From assembly GCA_049890275.1 (NCBI GenBank), contig JBMHBT010000002.1, positions 62,001-126,000 on the forward strand: a stretch of 64,000 nucleotides of DNA, in the 5' to 3' direction. A program made the position numbers and the translations under genes. Shown in pieces: positions 25,311 through 34,182 of this stretch. The DNA comes from UBA7374 sp049890275 (lineage in GTDB: Bacteria > Verrucomicrobiota > Verrucomicrobiia > Opitutales > Coraliomargaritaceae). The notes beneath the pieces were generated by a model. It worked only from the letters and a program-made list of their open reading frames with translations. It had not been told where the DNA came from and searched no databases. Each line of letters begins with the position of its first letter. The first letter of the stretch is position 1.

Positions 25311-26291
25311 ATGACTTATCCCAAGATCGCTTTCCGCCCTTATCGCCGCTGCTTTACAAAAGCCCTGCGTACGAGCCGGGGCGCATGGTCGGTGCGGGAA
25401 GGTTTTCTTCTTCGGGTCGAGCAGGAAGGTCGGGTTGGCTTTGGCGAGGTGGCGCCGATTCCGGAGTTTGGAAGTGAGTCTGTTGAGGACGCCGGTGTTT
25501 TTTTGCAGTCCTTGCAAGCGGATTCCACCCAATCGGTTCCGGAAGCACTACCTAGTTGTGCGTTTGCGTTGAGTAGTGCGTTGTATGAACGAGAATCCGA
25601 TATGCGGGATTATGCGTTAGCTGGCTTGCTTCCGGCCGGCAAGGAAGCAGTGGCTGTGGCTGTTGAAAAAACAAGACTCGGCTATCGAACCCTAAAGTGG
25701 AAGGTTGGGGTCGAGACACCGGAGTTTGAACAAGCAGTTCTGGAGGAGATGATCCATGTGTTGCCAGAGGGAGTGATGCTTCGGCTGGATGCGAATGGCG
25801 CTTGGGCGGAGACGGTTTTGGAACGCTGGTTGGACTTTCTGCAAGCCTTTCGGGAGCGGGTTGAGTTTATCGAGCAACCGCTGGAAGTGGGTGCGGAATT
25901 AAGGATGGCTGCTAGTTCTGCCGGGTCGGGTATCGCAATCGCTTTGGATGAGTCTTTGAATGGGCCGGAGTCGATCCAGTGGCTGAAAGAATGGCCGGGG
26001 CCTTTAGTGATTAAGCCCCTTCTCATGGGAGACTGTCGTCGCTTGCTGGATCTGCTGAGCCCATTGGCCGATCGTGCCGTCCTGTCTTCCGTTTTTGAAA
26101 CGGGAGTGGGATTGGAGAATGCTTTATGTCTTGCCGATGCGCTGCCGGAGATGAATCGCGCAATCGGGTTTGATACCGTAAACTTTTCAGACAATTTATC
26201 AGGCAGAGATAGTTCCGCTTTATTGCGGGCAAATGAACGTATGCAGCTTGACCCAGAAGAGTTATGGAACCACTTGCCTCAATTGACGTAA
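25311..26291 (+). CDS. menC: o-Succinylbenzoate synthase
   Basis: Dehydrates SHCHC to o-succinylbenzoate in menaquinone synthesis. The 326-residue enolase-superfamily protein shows the catalytic Lys pair in TLKWKVG, metal ligands in LRLDANGAW, EFIEQPLE and IALDESL, and the second Lys in LVIKPLLMG. The start MTYPKIAFRPYRR was chosen because codons upstream (to 25236) enter guaB. The following AMP-ligase gene overlaps its end by 28 bp and matches the next pathway step, which supports MenC over a dipeptide epimerase. Confidence 0.88.
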   Translation: MTYPKIAFRPYRRCFTKALRTSRGAWSVREGFLLRVEQEGRVGFGEVAPIPEFGSESVEDAGVFLQSLQADSTQSVPEALPSCAFALSSALYERESDMRDYALAGLLPAGKEAVAVAVEKTRLGYRTLKWKVGVETPEFEQAVLEEMIHVLPEGVMLRLDANGAWAETVLERWLDFLQAFRERVEFIEQPLEVGAELRMAASSAGSGIAIALDESLNGPESIQWLKEWPGPLVIKPLLMGDCRRLLDLLSPLADRAVLSSVFETGVGLENALCLADALPEMNRAIGFDTVNFSDNLSGRDSSALLRANERMQLDPEELWNHLPQLT

Positions 26292-27502
26292 GGGATGTAA
26301 GACGCGACTGGATCGAGGGGGTATCCGGGGAGGATTTTCATGCCTTGCTCTTAAAACAAAGGGTTCTTTTTGCGGCAGACGATGCAGTGGCTGCGCGTGG
26401 GGTTTTGCTGGCTGAGAGCGATCCGGTCCGGTTTGCCGCAGCTTTCTTTGCTGGGTTGTCTTTGGGTCTACCCATGATTTTGGCAAACCCGAAGTGGGGC
26501 AGCGGTGAGTGGGTGGAGCTTCTCGGTTTGGTCAATCCGGCAATGGTTGTTGGCAATAGAATCGTTGATACAACGGAAAGGGAGGGAGTGCGCAATCCGC
26601 AGTCGGGCGAGATCTTGATTCCCACGGGTGGCACTACCGGCGGAGTTAAGTTAGCCATTCATGACTGGGCCAGTTTGCTTGCTGCCAGCCGAGGGCAGAG
26701 TGATTTTCTCGGCGGCGGCCCGATTCACTCCTGTTGTTTGCTGCCGCTCCATCATGTTAGTGGGCTGATGCAGTTGGTGCGTTCTTTTGCCACAGGTGGA
26801 CAGATCCGTTTCGACCTGGAAGTAACGGGTGGTTACTGCGTTTCGCTTGTGCCAACTCAACTCCAGCGCGGCTTGTCGGAAGAGAGTTTCGTCGAACGTC
26901 TGCGGGTCGCTCGAGCGGTCTTTGTCGGCGGGGCGGCGATGCCGGAAGCACTGTCTGTTCAGGCTCGGCAATTGCGCCTACCACTTGTTCCGGTCTATGG
27001 CATGAGCGAGACTGCTGCGATGGTCGCAGCTGTGCCGACGGAAGATTTCCTAGACAGAGAGGATCCGGGAGCGGTGCCCCTTGGCGGGGCGAAAATCAGC
27101 ACAGATCCGGATGGAGGTATCCGTGTTCTGACTCCGGCTCTGTTTAAGGGATACCATGGCCGTGAGCCGATTGATTTGTCCGATGGCTTTCGCACAGGCG
27201 ATCGAGGCCGTCTCAATGATCAAGGCCGCCTATACGTGTTTGGGCGAATGGATGCCTTGATCAACACCGGTGGAGAGAAAGTCGATCCTGCCGAAGTGGA
27301 GCGGGCATTGCTGCAGATCGAGGGCATTCAGGCCGCGCGCGTTGTGGGCGAACCAGATGCGGAGTGGGGGCAGATCGTTGTGGCCTACCTGCAGGGCGAG
27401 GTGACTCTGGATACTCAGGCCATGTGCCAACGGCTGAAAGAGAAGTTGAGTCCTTTCAAAATACCAAAGCGCTTCGAGCGGGTGGATTCTATTATCGAAT
27501 GA
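26264..27502 (+). CDS. menE: o-Succinylbenzoate-CoA ligase
   Basis: Activates o-succinylbenzoate to its CoA thioester with ATP. The 412-residue ANL-family enzyme shows the P-loop LIPTGGTTGGVKLAIHD (about 110-126), VPVYGMSETAAMV, FRTGDRGRLNDQGRLYVFGR and the hinge/lid region INTGGEKVDPAEVE followed by SPFKIPKRFE with the catalytic Lys. It is shorter than typical MenE (about 450), mainly at the N-terminus. Its start lies 28 bp inside menC. No other men gene is in the window. Confidence 0.88.
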   Translation: MEPLASIDVRDVRRDWIEGVSGEDFHALLLKQRVLFAADDAVAARGVLLAESDPVRFAAAFFAGLSLGLPMILANPKWGSGEWVELLGLVNPAMVVGNRIVDTTEREGVRNPQSGEILIPTGGTTGGVKLAIHDWASLLAASRGQSDFLGGGPIHSCCLLPLHHVSGLMQLVRSFATGGQIRFDLEVTGGYCVSLVPTQLQRGLSEESFVERLRVARAVFVGGAAMPEALSVQARQLRLPLVPVYGMSETAAMVAAVPTEDFLDREDPGAVPLGGAKISTDPDGGIRVLTPALFKGYHGREPIDLSDGFRTGDRGRLNDQGRLYVFGRMDALINTGGEKVDPAEVERALLQIEGIQAARVVGEPDAEWGQIVVAYLQGEVTLDTQAMCQRLKEKLSPFKIPKRFERVDSIIE

Positions 27503-27595
27503 ATTAAATGCTTTGAGATCCGTGCAATTACGGCTGATTCCTTTAAAGAAGTGATCGGCGCTTGTCAGTGTAACGGACTGGTCTAACTTATTCGG

Positions 27596-29347
27596 ATGGA
27601 TAAAGCGGATATTGTCGGGGTATTTGAAGAGATTGCTGTCTTGCTGGAATTGAAAGGAGAGAACCCTTTCAAGATTCGTGCGTATGCTAGTGGTGCGCGT
27701 GTTTTGGAAACAATGGAGGCGGATCTGGGTGATTTGATTGCGGAAGAGCAGCTGGGCGGAGTGAAGGGGATTGGCAGTGCGCTGGTGGAGAAGATTGAGA
27801 CGCTGTATGCGACGGGGGAGTTACCTTTTTATGACAGATTAAAGGCTTCGATTGCTCCGGGCTTGATCGAGATGCTGGAGATTCCCGGTCTGGGCGGGAA
27901 GAAGGTGAAGCGTCTGCACGACGCGCTAGAGGTGGAAAGTATTGCGGCTTTAAAAGAGGCTTGTGAGGCGGGTCGCGTGGCGGCCTTGAAGGGCTTCGGC
28001 GCAAAGTCGGAGGCGAAGATTTTGAGTGGTATCGAGAATCGTGCGGCTTATGCGAAGCGTCATCTCTGGTGGATGGCAAAGGAAACGGCAGAGCCCATCC
28101 TAGAGGGTCTGCGCGCGCTTGCGGAAGTGGAGCGTGCGGAGGCGGCGGGGAGTTTGCGTCGCTTGAAGGAGACGGTGGGTGATTTAGATTTTATTGTGGC
28201 GTCGAAGGAACCGGGACCGGTGATGGATTGGTTCACTGGCTTACCGGATGTGGGGGAGGTCACGGCAAAGGGATCGACGAAATCGAGTGTACGTTTTGCT
28301 TCGGGTCTTCAGGCAGATTTGCGGGTGGTGCCTGCTGAGCAGTTTGCGTTTGCTTTGCATCATTTCACGGGATCAAAGGAGCATAATGTAGCCATGCGGC
28401 AGCGGGCGCTGGCAGCGGGCTATAGCTTAAGCGAGTGGGGCTTAACGGAGAAGGGTGCGTCCGAGCCTTCTTCTTTAGGCATTTCCACAGAGAAGGATTT
28501 ATTTGCTTTTCTGGGTTTGCCGGAGATTCCACCGGAGTTGCGGGAAGGTCTGGGAGAACTCGAAATCAAGGAAGTGCCGCCATTGTTGGAGGCGGAGGCG
28601 ATTCGCGGGGTTTTTCATAATCACACGACGGCTTCGGACGGACGGGCTACGATTGAAGAGATGGCGGTAGCGGCCGAGGCGCTGGGCTTCGAATATCTTG
28701 GGCTGGCGGATCATTCAAAGAGCAGCGTGCAGGCGAATGGACTGGATGATGGACGGGCCTTGAAGATGGTCGAAAGTATCCGTGCCTTTAATGCTTCCGG
28801 GGAGTCGCCGGTGCATGTCTTTGCGGGGATTGAGTGTGACATCTTGCCGGACGGATCGCTGGATCTGGCAGACGAGACACTGGCGGCACTGGACTACGCG
28901 GTGATGTCGGTGCACTCGGCTTTCAGTCAATCGGAGGGGGAAATGACGGCGCGGGTGATTCGAGCGATCGAGCATCCGGCTACAACGATGCTGGGGCATC
29001 CCACGGGCCGCCTGCTGCTCCGGCGTGAACCGTACCGGATTGATTTGGAGAAGGTGATTGATGCAGCGATTGCCAATGAAGTGATTATTGAGATCAATGC
29101 GAATCCGCAGCGTCTGGATATGGATTGGCGCTATTGGCGGCGAGCGGCAGAGCGGGGTTTGATCAGTGCAATCAATCCGGATGCGCACCAAACTGGGGGC
29201 CTTGGTTATTTCCGTGCCGGAGTCAATATTGCGCGCAAGGGTTGGCTCACTCACAAACAAGTTTTCAATACCCGCTCCACAGAGGAGGTGAAGCGCTGGT
29301 TTTCGCTTCGAAATCGCTGCGCTGGGCAGGGGCTAAGTTCTGCTTGA
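27596..29347 (+). CDS. polX: DNA polymerase X family protein with PHP exonuclease domain
   Basis: A 583-residue bacterial PolX: N-terminal helix-hairpin-helix region (about 45-135, GVKGIGSALVEKIETLY and IPGLGGKKVKRLHDAL), a nucleotidyltransferase core with GSLRRLKETVGDLDFIV (about 182-198, catalytic D-x-D) and the third Asp in LQADLRVVP. The C-terminal PHP phosphoesterase domain (from about 340) has FHNHTTASDGR and LGLADHSKSS, and later HPTGRLLL and INPDAHQ. It probably fills gaps and trims ends in base excision or end-joining repair. Flanking gaps of about 93 and 106 bp suggest a separate transcription unit. Confidence 0.93.
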   Translation: MDKADIVGVFEEIAVLLELKGENPFKIRAYASGARVLETMEADLGDLIAEEQLGGVKGIGSALVEKIETLYATGELPFYDRLKASIAPGLIEMLEIPGLGGKKVKRLHDALEVESIAALKEACEAGRVAALKGFGAKSEAKILSGIENRAAYAKRHLWWMAKETAEPILEGLRALAEVERAEAAGSLRRLKETVGDLDFIVASKEPGPVMDWFTGLPDVGEVTAKGSTKSSVRFASGLQADLRVVPAEQFAFALHHFTGSKEHNVAMRQRALAAGYSLSEWGLTEKGASEPSSLGISTEKDLFAFLGLPEIPPELREGLGELEIKEVPPLLEAEAIRGVFHNHTTASDGRATIEEMAVAAEALGFEYLGLADHSKSSVQANGLDDGRALKMVESIRAFNASGESPVHVFAGIECDILPDGSLDLADETLAALDYAVMSVHSAFSQSEGEMTARVIRAIEHPATTMLGHPTGRLLLRREPYRIDLEKVIDAAIANEVIIEINANPQRLDMDWRYWRRAAERGLISAINPDAHQTGGLGYFRAGVNIARKGWLTHKQVFNTRSTEEVKRWFSLRNRCAGQGLSSA

Positions 29348-29453
29348 TATAGCTTACGTATTTTGCAATATTACAACGAGTTACATTACCTTTACTTGTC
29401 CGGTCGTTTTGCAACGTACCCCACCGGTTCATTCAATCTTAGGTTTTAACCGA

Positions 29454-30971
29454 ATGTTGATTAATTCATCACCGTGGGTCTTTTTAGGGCTGTTCCTTGG
29501 AACGCTTGCTCTCTTCTGGTATCTGTGCAAACGGAAGTCAGCGTCACTGCGCCGTCAGTTTGAAGTAGAAGCCCGCGAGGAGCGATTGAAAGCGAAAGAA
29601 GAGCACAGTCACTTAGAACTGGCCTATAAGGATCGCGAGGCGGAATTGGAGCGGGCAATTATGAGCCGTCGGCACGAATTGGATACCCGTGAACGAGAGT
29701 TGGCTCACTTGGAAGAACGAACACAAAAGGATCGTGCTTCTTTCTTACAGAAGGAGAAGGAAATGGAAGCGCGGGAGGCTGAACTGGAAGCTGCAGCTCA
29801 TGAAGCAGAGAAGGGCCGTCGATTCTATAAACTGAAATTGTATCATATTTCGCAAATGGATGCGGAGGAGGCGAGGCAAGAGATTCTGCGAAATGCGGAA
29901 CGTGAGTGTCAGGATGAGATTCAGCAGCAGCGCCGTCGATTATTGGGACGATCGGATACGGAGTTGATGGAAGAGTCTCGAAGAGTACTACTCGCTTCGA
30001 TGCAGCGGATTACTTCGCAATCAATGAATGATGCGACTGCGACTGTTGTGGCTTTGCCCAGCGAGGAAATGAAGGGGCGTATCATCGGTCGTGAGGGTCG
30101 AAATATCCGTACTTTTGAACACAGTACTGGGACGACATTGATGATCGACGAAGCACCGGATTCGGTCTTAGTTTCCAGTTTTGATCCGGTGCGCAGGGAA
30201 GTAGCTCGACTGGCACTAGAGTCACTCGTGCGGGATGGACGAATTCATCCATCAAATATCGAGGCAGCTGTTTCTCAGGCTGAAGAAGATATGTCTGCAA
30301 GTATCATCGAACAGGGGGAGTCAGCTGTTCGAGAGCTGCGTTTGAGTCAGGTAGACCCGGAAGTTATTGTGGTATTGGGGAAGCTTCACTATCGTCTTTC
30401 CAATAATCAGAACACACTCGCGCACTCGGTAGAAGTCGCGAACCTCTGTTCTTTGATCGCATCGGAGATTGGCTTGGATCCGGACTTAGCTAAACGTGCG
30501 GGTCTGTTGCACGATATTGGTAAGGCTTTGAGTGAAGAATACGAGGGCAGCCATGCCATCGCCGGTTCCAATTTTGTTAAACAGTACGGTGAGGATGCCC
30601 GTGTCGTCAATGCCGTGGCCGCTCACCATCAGGAAGTGGAAGCAGAAAGCACCTATGCCGGGCTCGTGATGGTTGCTGATTCGTTGTCAGCGGTGCGTCC
30701 CGGAGCGCGTACTGCTTCGATTGACGGGTTTATCCATCGTGTACGAAGTATTGAAGAAATTGCTCTGGAGCATCCTGGAGTTGTCGAAGCTTATGCGATT
30801 CAGGCGGGCCGTGAAGTCCGTGTGATCGTAGAACCCAATAAGATAGACGACGATGCAGCTCGTACCGTAGCGCGTAATATTCGCACACGTATTGAGAATG
30901 AATTGAGCTACCCTGGATCGATAGAGATTACTGTGATCCGGGAGCAGCGCTTTCAAGAGACAGCGGTTTAA
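29454..30971 (+). CDS. rny: Ribonuclease Y
   Basis: A membrane-anchored endoribonuclease that starts mRNA decay. The 505-residue protein has an N-terminal membrane segment (about 5-25, PWVFLGLFLGTLALFWYL), a long charged coiled coil (30-180), a KH domain (about 200-260, SEEMKGRIIGREGRNIRTFE) and an HD domain (about 325-415) with the metal motif LLHDIGKALSEEYEGSHAI. The start MLINSSPW was preferred over TTG 29409, which would add 15 residues ahead of the membrane segment. It converges on the zinc peptidase gene with 6 bp between them. Confidence 0.94.
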   Translation: MLINSSPWVFLGLFLGTLALFWYLCKRKSASLRRQFEVEAREERLKAKEEHSHLELAYKDREAELERAIMSRRHELDTRERELAHLEERTQKDRASFLQKEKEMEAREAELEAAAHEAEKGRRFYKLKLYHISQMDAEEARQEILRNAERECQDEIQQQRRRLLGRSDTELMEESRRVLLASMQRITSQSMNDATATVVALPSEEMKGRIIGREGRNIRTFEHSTGTTLMIDEAPDSVLVSSFDPVRREVARLALESLVRDGRIHPSNIEAAVSQAEEDMSASIIEQGESAVRELRLSQVDPEVIVVLGKLHYRLSNNQNTLAHSVEVANLCSLIASEIGLDPDLAKRAGLLHDIGKALSEEYEGSHAIAGSNFVKQYGEDARVVNAVAAHHQEVEAESTYAGLVMVADSLSAVRPGARTASIDGFIHRVRSIEEIALEHPGVVEAYAIQAGREVRVIVEPNKIDDDAARTVARNIRTRIENELSYPGSIEITVIREQRFQETAV

Positions 30972-30977
30972 ATCGGG

Positions 30978-31646
30978 CTAACGCCGTTGGGCGAGTAGAT
31001 AGAGCAACCAACCGAGGCTAGAGACAAATGCTGCGACATAGGTATAGGCTGCTGCGTCGAGAGTCTTGTTAACGCCTACCAGCTCGTCTGGCTCAACAAT
31101 ACCGAGTGTTACTAATTGGGCCTTGGCGCGCTTGCTGGCGTCAAATTCGACCGGCAAGGTGATCAGTTGAAAAATTGTTAGTACAAGGTAGATGAAGATG
31201 CCGAGCATGAGGAAGACGCCGGATCGTGGCCCCATGAGGAAAAGGCTACCCATGATGTAAATAGGGAGTAACTGGGAAGCAAAGCTAGTGATCGGAACAA
31301 GTGTCATGCGCAGATGGAGGGGGGCATAGGCTTGCTTGTGTTGTATGGCGTGACCGGCTTCATGAGCGGCAACCCCAAGTGCAGCTAGGCTGGTGCCGCG
31401 GTAGTTCTCCTCACTGAGGGCGAGCCGTTTATTGTTTGGGTCGTAGTGGTCTGTCAGTGTGCCATGGCACTGCACAATTTCGACATCATCAATGCCTGCG
31501 CTGGACATCACGGCTTGTGCGGCTTCGTAGCCGGTAATGCCTCCACGTGATGGAACTTGAATATACCTCGAATAGGTACCTTTAACTTTCATCTGTGCCC
31601 AAAGGCCGACTAGTAATGGAATAATGATTAGGAAAAGGAAGTCCAT
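30978..31646 (-). CDS. Membrane zinc metallopeptidase (Zn_peptidase_2/YugP type)
   Basis: A 222-residue integral membrane protein with the zinc motif VAAHEAGHAIQHKQ (HExxH at about 93-97). A hydrophobic N-terminal anchor (2-18), two central membrane helices (about 115-165) and a C-terminal helix (about 200-217) surround it. PVEFDASKRAKAQL, with the likely third zinc-ligand Glu, matches the YugP family. Its substrate is unknown. It is not obviously coupled to glpK (92-bp gap). Confidence 0.9.
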   Translation of the reverse strand: MDFLFLIIIPLLVGLWAQMKVKGTYSRYIQVPSRGGITGYEAAQAVMSSAGIDDVEIVQCHGTLTDHYDPNNKRLALSEENYRGTSLAALGVAAHEAGHAIQHKQAYAPLHLRMTLVPITSFASQLLPIYIMGSLFLMGPRSGVFLMLGIFIYLVLTIFQLITLPVEFDASKRAKAQLVTLGIVEPDELVGVNKTLDAAAYTYVAAFVSSLGWLLYLLAQRR

Positions 31647-31738
31647 AGGTACAATTGATTCGTGTTAGCGTTTTCTAGGTTAGTAAAAATCAAAAATGGT
31701 TCCTTTGGCAAGCGCGGGAGGATAAAGCTTTTTAAAAA

Positions 31739-33235
31739 TTAAGTAGGCGACCAGGCCTTGGCTGCAGTGAGCGCGCGTAGCCATCCTTCCTCTAGGTCCC
31801 TTGCTTGAACGGCGGTTATTTTCGGTTCAAAGCGTTTTTCGATCTGCCACTGCTCCGCTAATGCGGAGCGATCTTTCCAAATTCCGGTTGTCAGCCCTGC
31901 CAGATAGGCCACTCCGAGTGCGGTGGTCTCTGTGATCTTTGGCCGCAAGACGGGAACTTGCATTAGGTCCGATTGAAATTGCATAAGAAAGTCATTGCGG
32001 GAGGCACCTCCATCAACTCTTAGTTCGTTTAGTGGCGAAACATGATCCGAATCCATTGCGCGAAGCAGATCGGCGGATTGAAAGGCGATCGACTCGAGGG
32101 CAGCGCGAACAATGTGGGCAGCGCTGGTACTGCGGGTCATTCCGCAAAGGGTGCCTCTGGCTGAGGGTTCCCAGTGCGGAGCGCCGAGGCCGGAGAAGGC
32201 CGGCACGAGGTGAATACCTCCAGAATCGGGTACCGATTGTGCTACTGCCTCGCTCTCGCTCGCATCTTTGATCAGACCGAGCGCATCGCGCAACCACTGG
32301 ATGACCGCCCCGCCGATGAAGACACTTCCCTCCACGGCATATTCCGGTGTATCGTTTTCGGTAGAGCAGGTGAGCGTGGTGAGTAGATTGTGTTCGGAGT
32401 AAATCGGTTTCTTACCGCTGGGGCGAAGGAGAAAGCAACCGGTGCCGTAAGTGTTTTTCGCTTGCCCGGGGGCGAAGCAGGTTTGTCCGAAAAGAGCCGC
32501 TTGCTGGTCGCCCGCCATGCCGGCTACGGGGATGCCTTCGAGACCGGTACAGGTCGCTTCCCCAAAGAGGTGAGCAGAGGGGCAAACTTCGGGTAAGATG
32601 GATTCCGGTATCTGGAGATAATGGAGGAGGGCAGAGTCCCATTTTTTTTCGTGAATATTAAAGAGTAAGGTACGACTGGCGTTGGTAGCGTCCGTTTTAT
32701 GGATACGCCCGCAGGTGAGGTTCCAAAGGAGCCAGCAGTCGATCGTGCCAAAGGCGAGTTCTCCGCGCGCTGCTTGCTCTCGGGCATCTGGTACATTATC
32801 GAGTAACCATTTCAGTTTGGTCCCGGAGAAGTAAGGGTCGAGTCGGAGTCCGGTCTTTTCTTGGAATTCGGTCTCCAATCCTTCCGCTCGAAGTGTCTGA
32901 CATAGTCCTGCCGTCCGGCGGTCTTGCCAGACGATGGCTCGATGAAGGGGGCGTCCCGTATGGCGATTCCAGAGTACAGTTGTTTCGCGCTGGTTGGCGA
33001 TTCCGATAGCAGCGATGTCCTCTGGGCCGATACGGTTGCGCGAGAGGACGCTAATGGCAACTGCGCTTTGGGTGGTCCATATTTCGTCGGCATTGTGCTC
33101 GACCCAGCCGTCTTTCGGAAAGTGCTGAGAGAATTCACTTTGTTCTCTGTCGATTGGGTGGCCCTCTCGATTAATGAGGAGTGCGCGTGAGCTGGTAGTG
33201 CCCTGATCGAGGGCGAGTATGTAATCGCGGGGCAT
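31739..33235 (-). CDS. glpK: Glycerol kinase
   Basis: Phosphorylates glycerol to glycerol 3-phosphate. The 498-residue FGGY-family protein starts MPRDYILALDQGTTSSRALLIN and carries the ADP-binding and substrate motifs AIGIANQRETTVLWNRHTG, RLDPYFSGTKLKWLLDN, NTYGTGCFLL and LRVDGGASRNDFLMQFQSD. The start at 33235 places the DQGTTSSR motif at the normal site; codons to 33268 lie inside gluQ. It is 8 bp downstream of gluQ and likely cotranscribed, although no glycerol facilitator or glycerol-3-phosphate dehydrogenase is adjacent. Confidence 0.95.
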   Translation of the reverse strand: MPRDYILALDQGTTSSRALLINREGHPIDREQSEFSQHFPKDGWVEHNADEIWTTQSAVAISVLSRNRIGPEDIAAIGIANQRETTVLWNRHTGRPLHRAIVWQDRRTAGLCQTLRAEGLETEFQEKTGLRLDPYFSGTKLKWLLDNVPDAREQAARGELAFGTIDCWLLWNLTCGRIHKTDATNASRTLLFNIHEKKWDSALLHYLQIPESILPEVCPSAHLFGEATCTGLEGIPVAGMAGDQQAALFGQTCFAPGQAKNTYGTGCFLLRPSGKKPIYSEHNLLTTLTCSTENDTPEYAVEGSVFIGGAVIQWLRDALGLIKDASESEAVAQSVPDSGGIHLVPAFSGLGAPHWEPSARGTLCGMTRSTSAAHIVRAALESIAFQSADLLRAMDSDHVSPLNELRVDGGASRNDFLMQFQSDLMQVPVLRPKITETTALGVAYLAGLTTGIWKDRSALAEQWQIEKRFEPKITAVQARDLEEGWLRALTAAKAWSPT

Positions 33236-33243
33236 TCTATGGG

Positions 33244-34110
33244 TCAGTCTTCCAGTCCGGACCACCAATCCTCGTTTGTCCGTAGCTGCTCTGGTTTGTG
33301 CCCGTCTTCACGTAGTTCCCGTAGGGAGAGAGAGCGGTGGCGTTTGGCCAATCGTTGGCCATTCGGGTCACAGAGGAGAGGTGTGTGGTAGAATTTTGGC
33401 GGTGTATAGTCGAGTGCTTCGTAAAGGAGGATTTGGCGAGCGGTGGAAATAAGTAGATCTTCGCCTCGTACAACCTCGGTGATTTCCATGGCTTGGTCAT
33501 CGACCACCACGGCAAGTTCGTAGGCGGGTGCGCCGTCTTTGCGCCAGACGAGGAAATCGCCGAAATCTTGCATCGTTGTAAAAGCGCAGGGACCGAGGCG
33601 ACCGTCGTCGAAGGTGATTTTTCGAGCGTCGGGCACACGGAAACGCCAGTTAGTCGGGCCGGGATCACTGGCCGTTCCCCCGGCTCCGGGTGGGGGACGC
33701 CATGTCTCGGGGTAGATCGGCTCGTCCGTAGTCTCTTCCTCATGAGGGGCGAGAGTAGCTTGGACCACATCCTTGCGGGACTTGTCACAAGGATAAATAC
33801 AACCGGCTTTTTGGAGCCGTTTCCAGGCGTCGAGAAAACGTGCGGAGCGTTCGCTCTGGTTGTAGGGGGCATGAGGTCCGCCAAGATCGGGTCCTTCTTC
33901 CCAGCGACAACCGAACCAGGTTAGATCTTCCATCGCAGCATGGGTATATTCCGGACGACAGCGCTGCGGATCAATATCTTCATTGCGGTAGACGAGCTGA
34001 CCACCGGCTTCGCGTGCGCGCTCCATGGCAATCCAGAAGGTTCGTGCATGACCGAGGTGCAGATATCCCGTTGGGGTGGGCGCGATACGGCCACGGTACT
34101 TTGTAGACAT
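33244..34110 (-). CDS. gluQ: Glutamyl-Q tRNA(Asp) synthetase
   Basis: Attaches glutamate to the queuosine base of tRNA(Asp). The 288-residue protein is a GluRS catalytic domain without the anticodon-binding domain. It starts MSTKYRGRIAPTPTGYLHLGHA (HIGH-type motif HLGH), then RNEDIDPQRC, the Zn-region CIYPCDKS, VRGEDLLISTARQILL, and RLAKRHRSLSLREL in place of KMSKS. The short Zn segment has two visible cysteines. Codons from 34173 to 34110 were discarded as they do not match the family. It heads a probable gluQ-glpK operon. Confidence 0.9.
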   Translation of the reverse strand: MSTKYRGRIAPTPTGYLHLGHARTFWIAMERAREAGGQLVYRNEDIDPQRCRPEYTHAAMEDLTWFGCRWEEGPDLGGPHAPYNQSERSARFLDAWKRLQKAGCIYPCDKSRKDVVQATLAPHEEETTDEPIYPETWRPPPGAGGTASDPGPTNWRFRVPDARKITFDDGRLGPCAFTTMQDFGDFLVWRKDGAPAYELAVVVDDQAMEITEVVRGEDLLISTARQILLYEALDYTPPKFYHTPLLCDPNGQRLAKRHRSLSLRELREDGHKPEQLRTNEDWWSGLED

Positions 34111-34182
34111 GAGTTTTGTATACTGTCCGTGGCTAAAAGTGCAAGCCGGGCTTTGGGCTGCAGTTCGAATCAATTCGGCTCT

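Noticed and set aside
34160..34182. GCAGTTCGAATCAATTCGG, which resembles a tRNA T-arm
   Set aside because: No acceptor, D or anticodon stems can be built around it; it is a short spacer upstream of gluQ.
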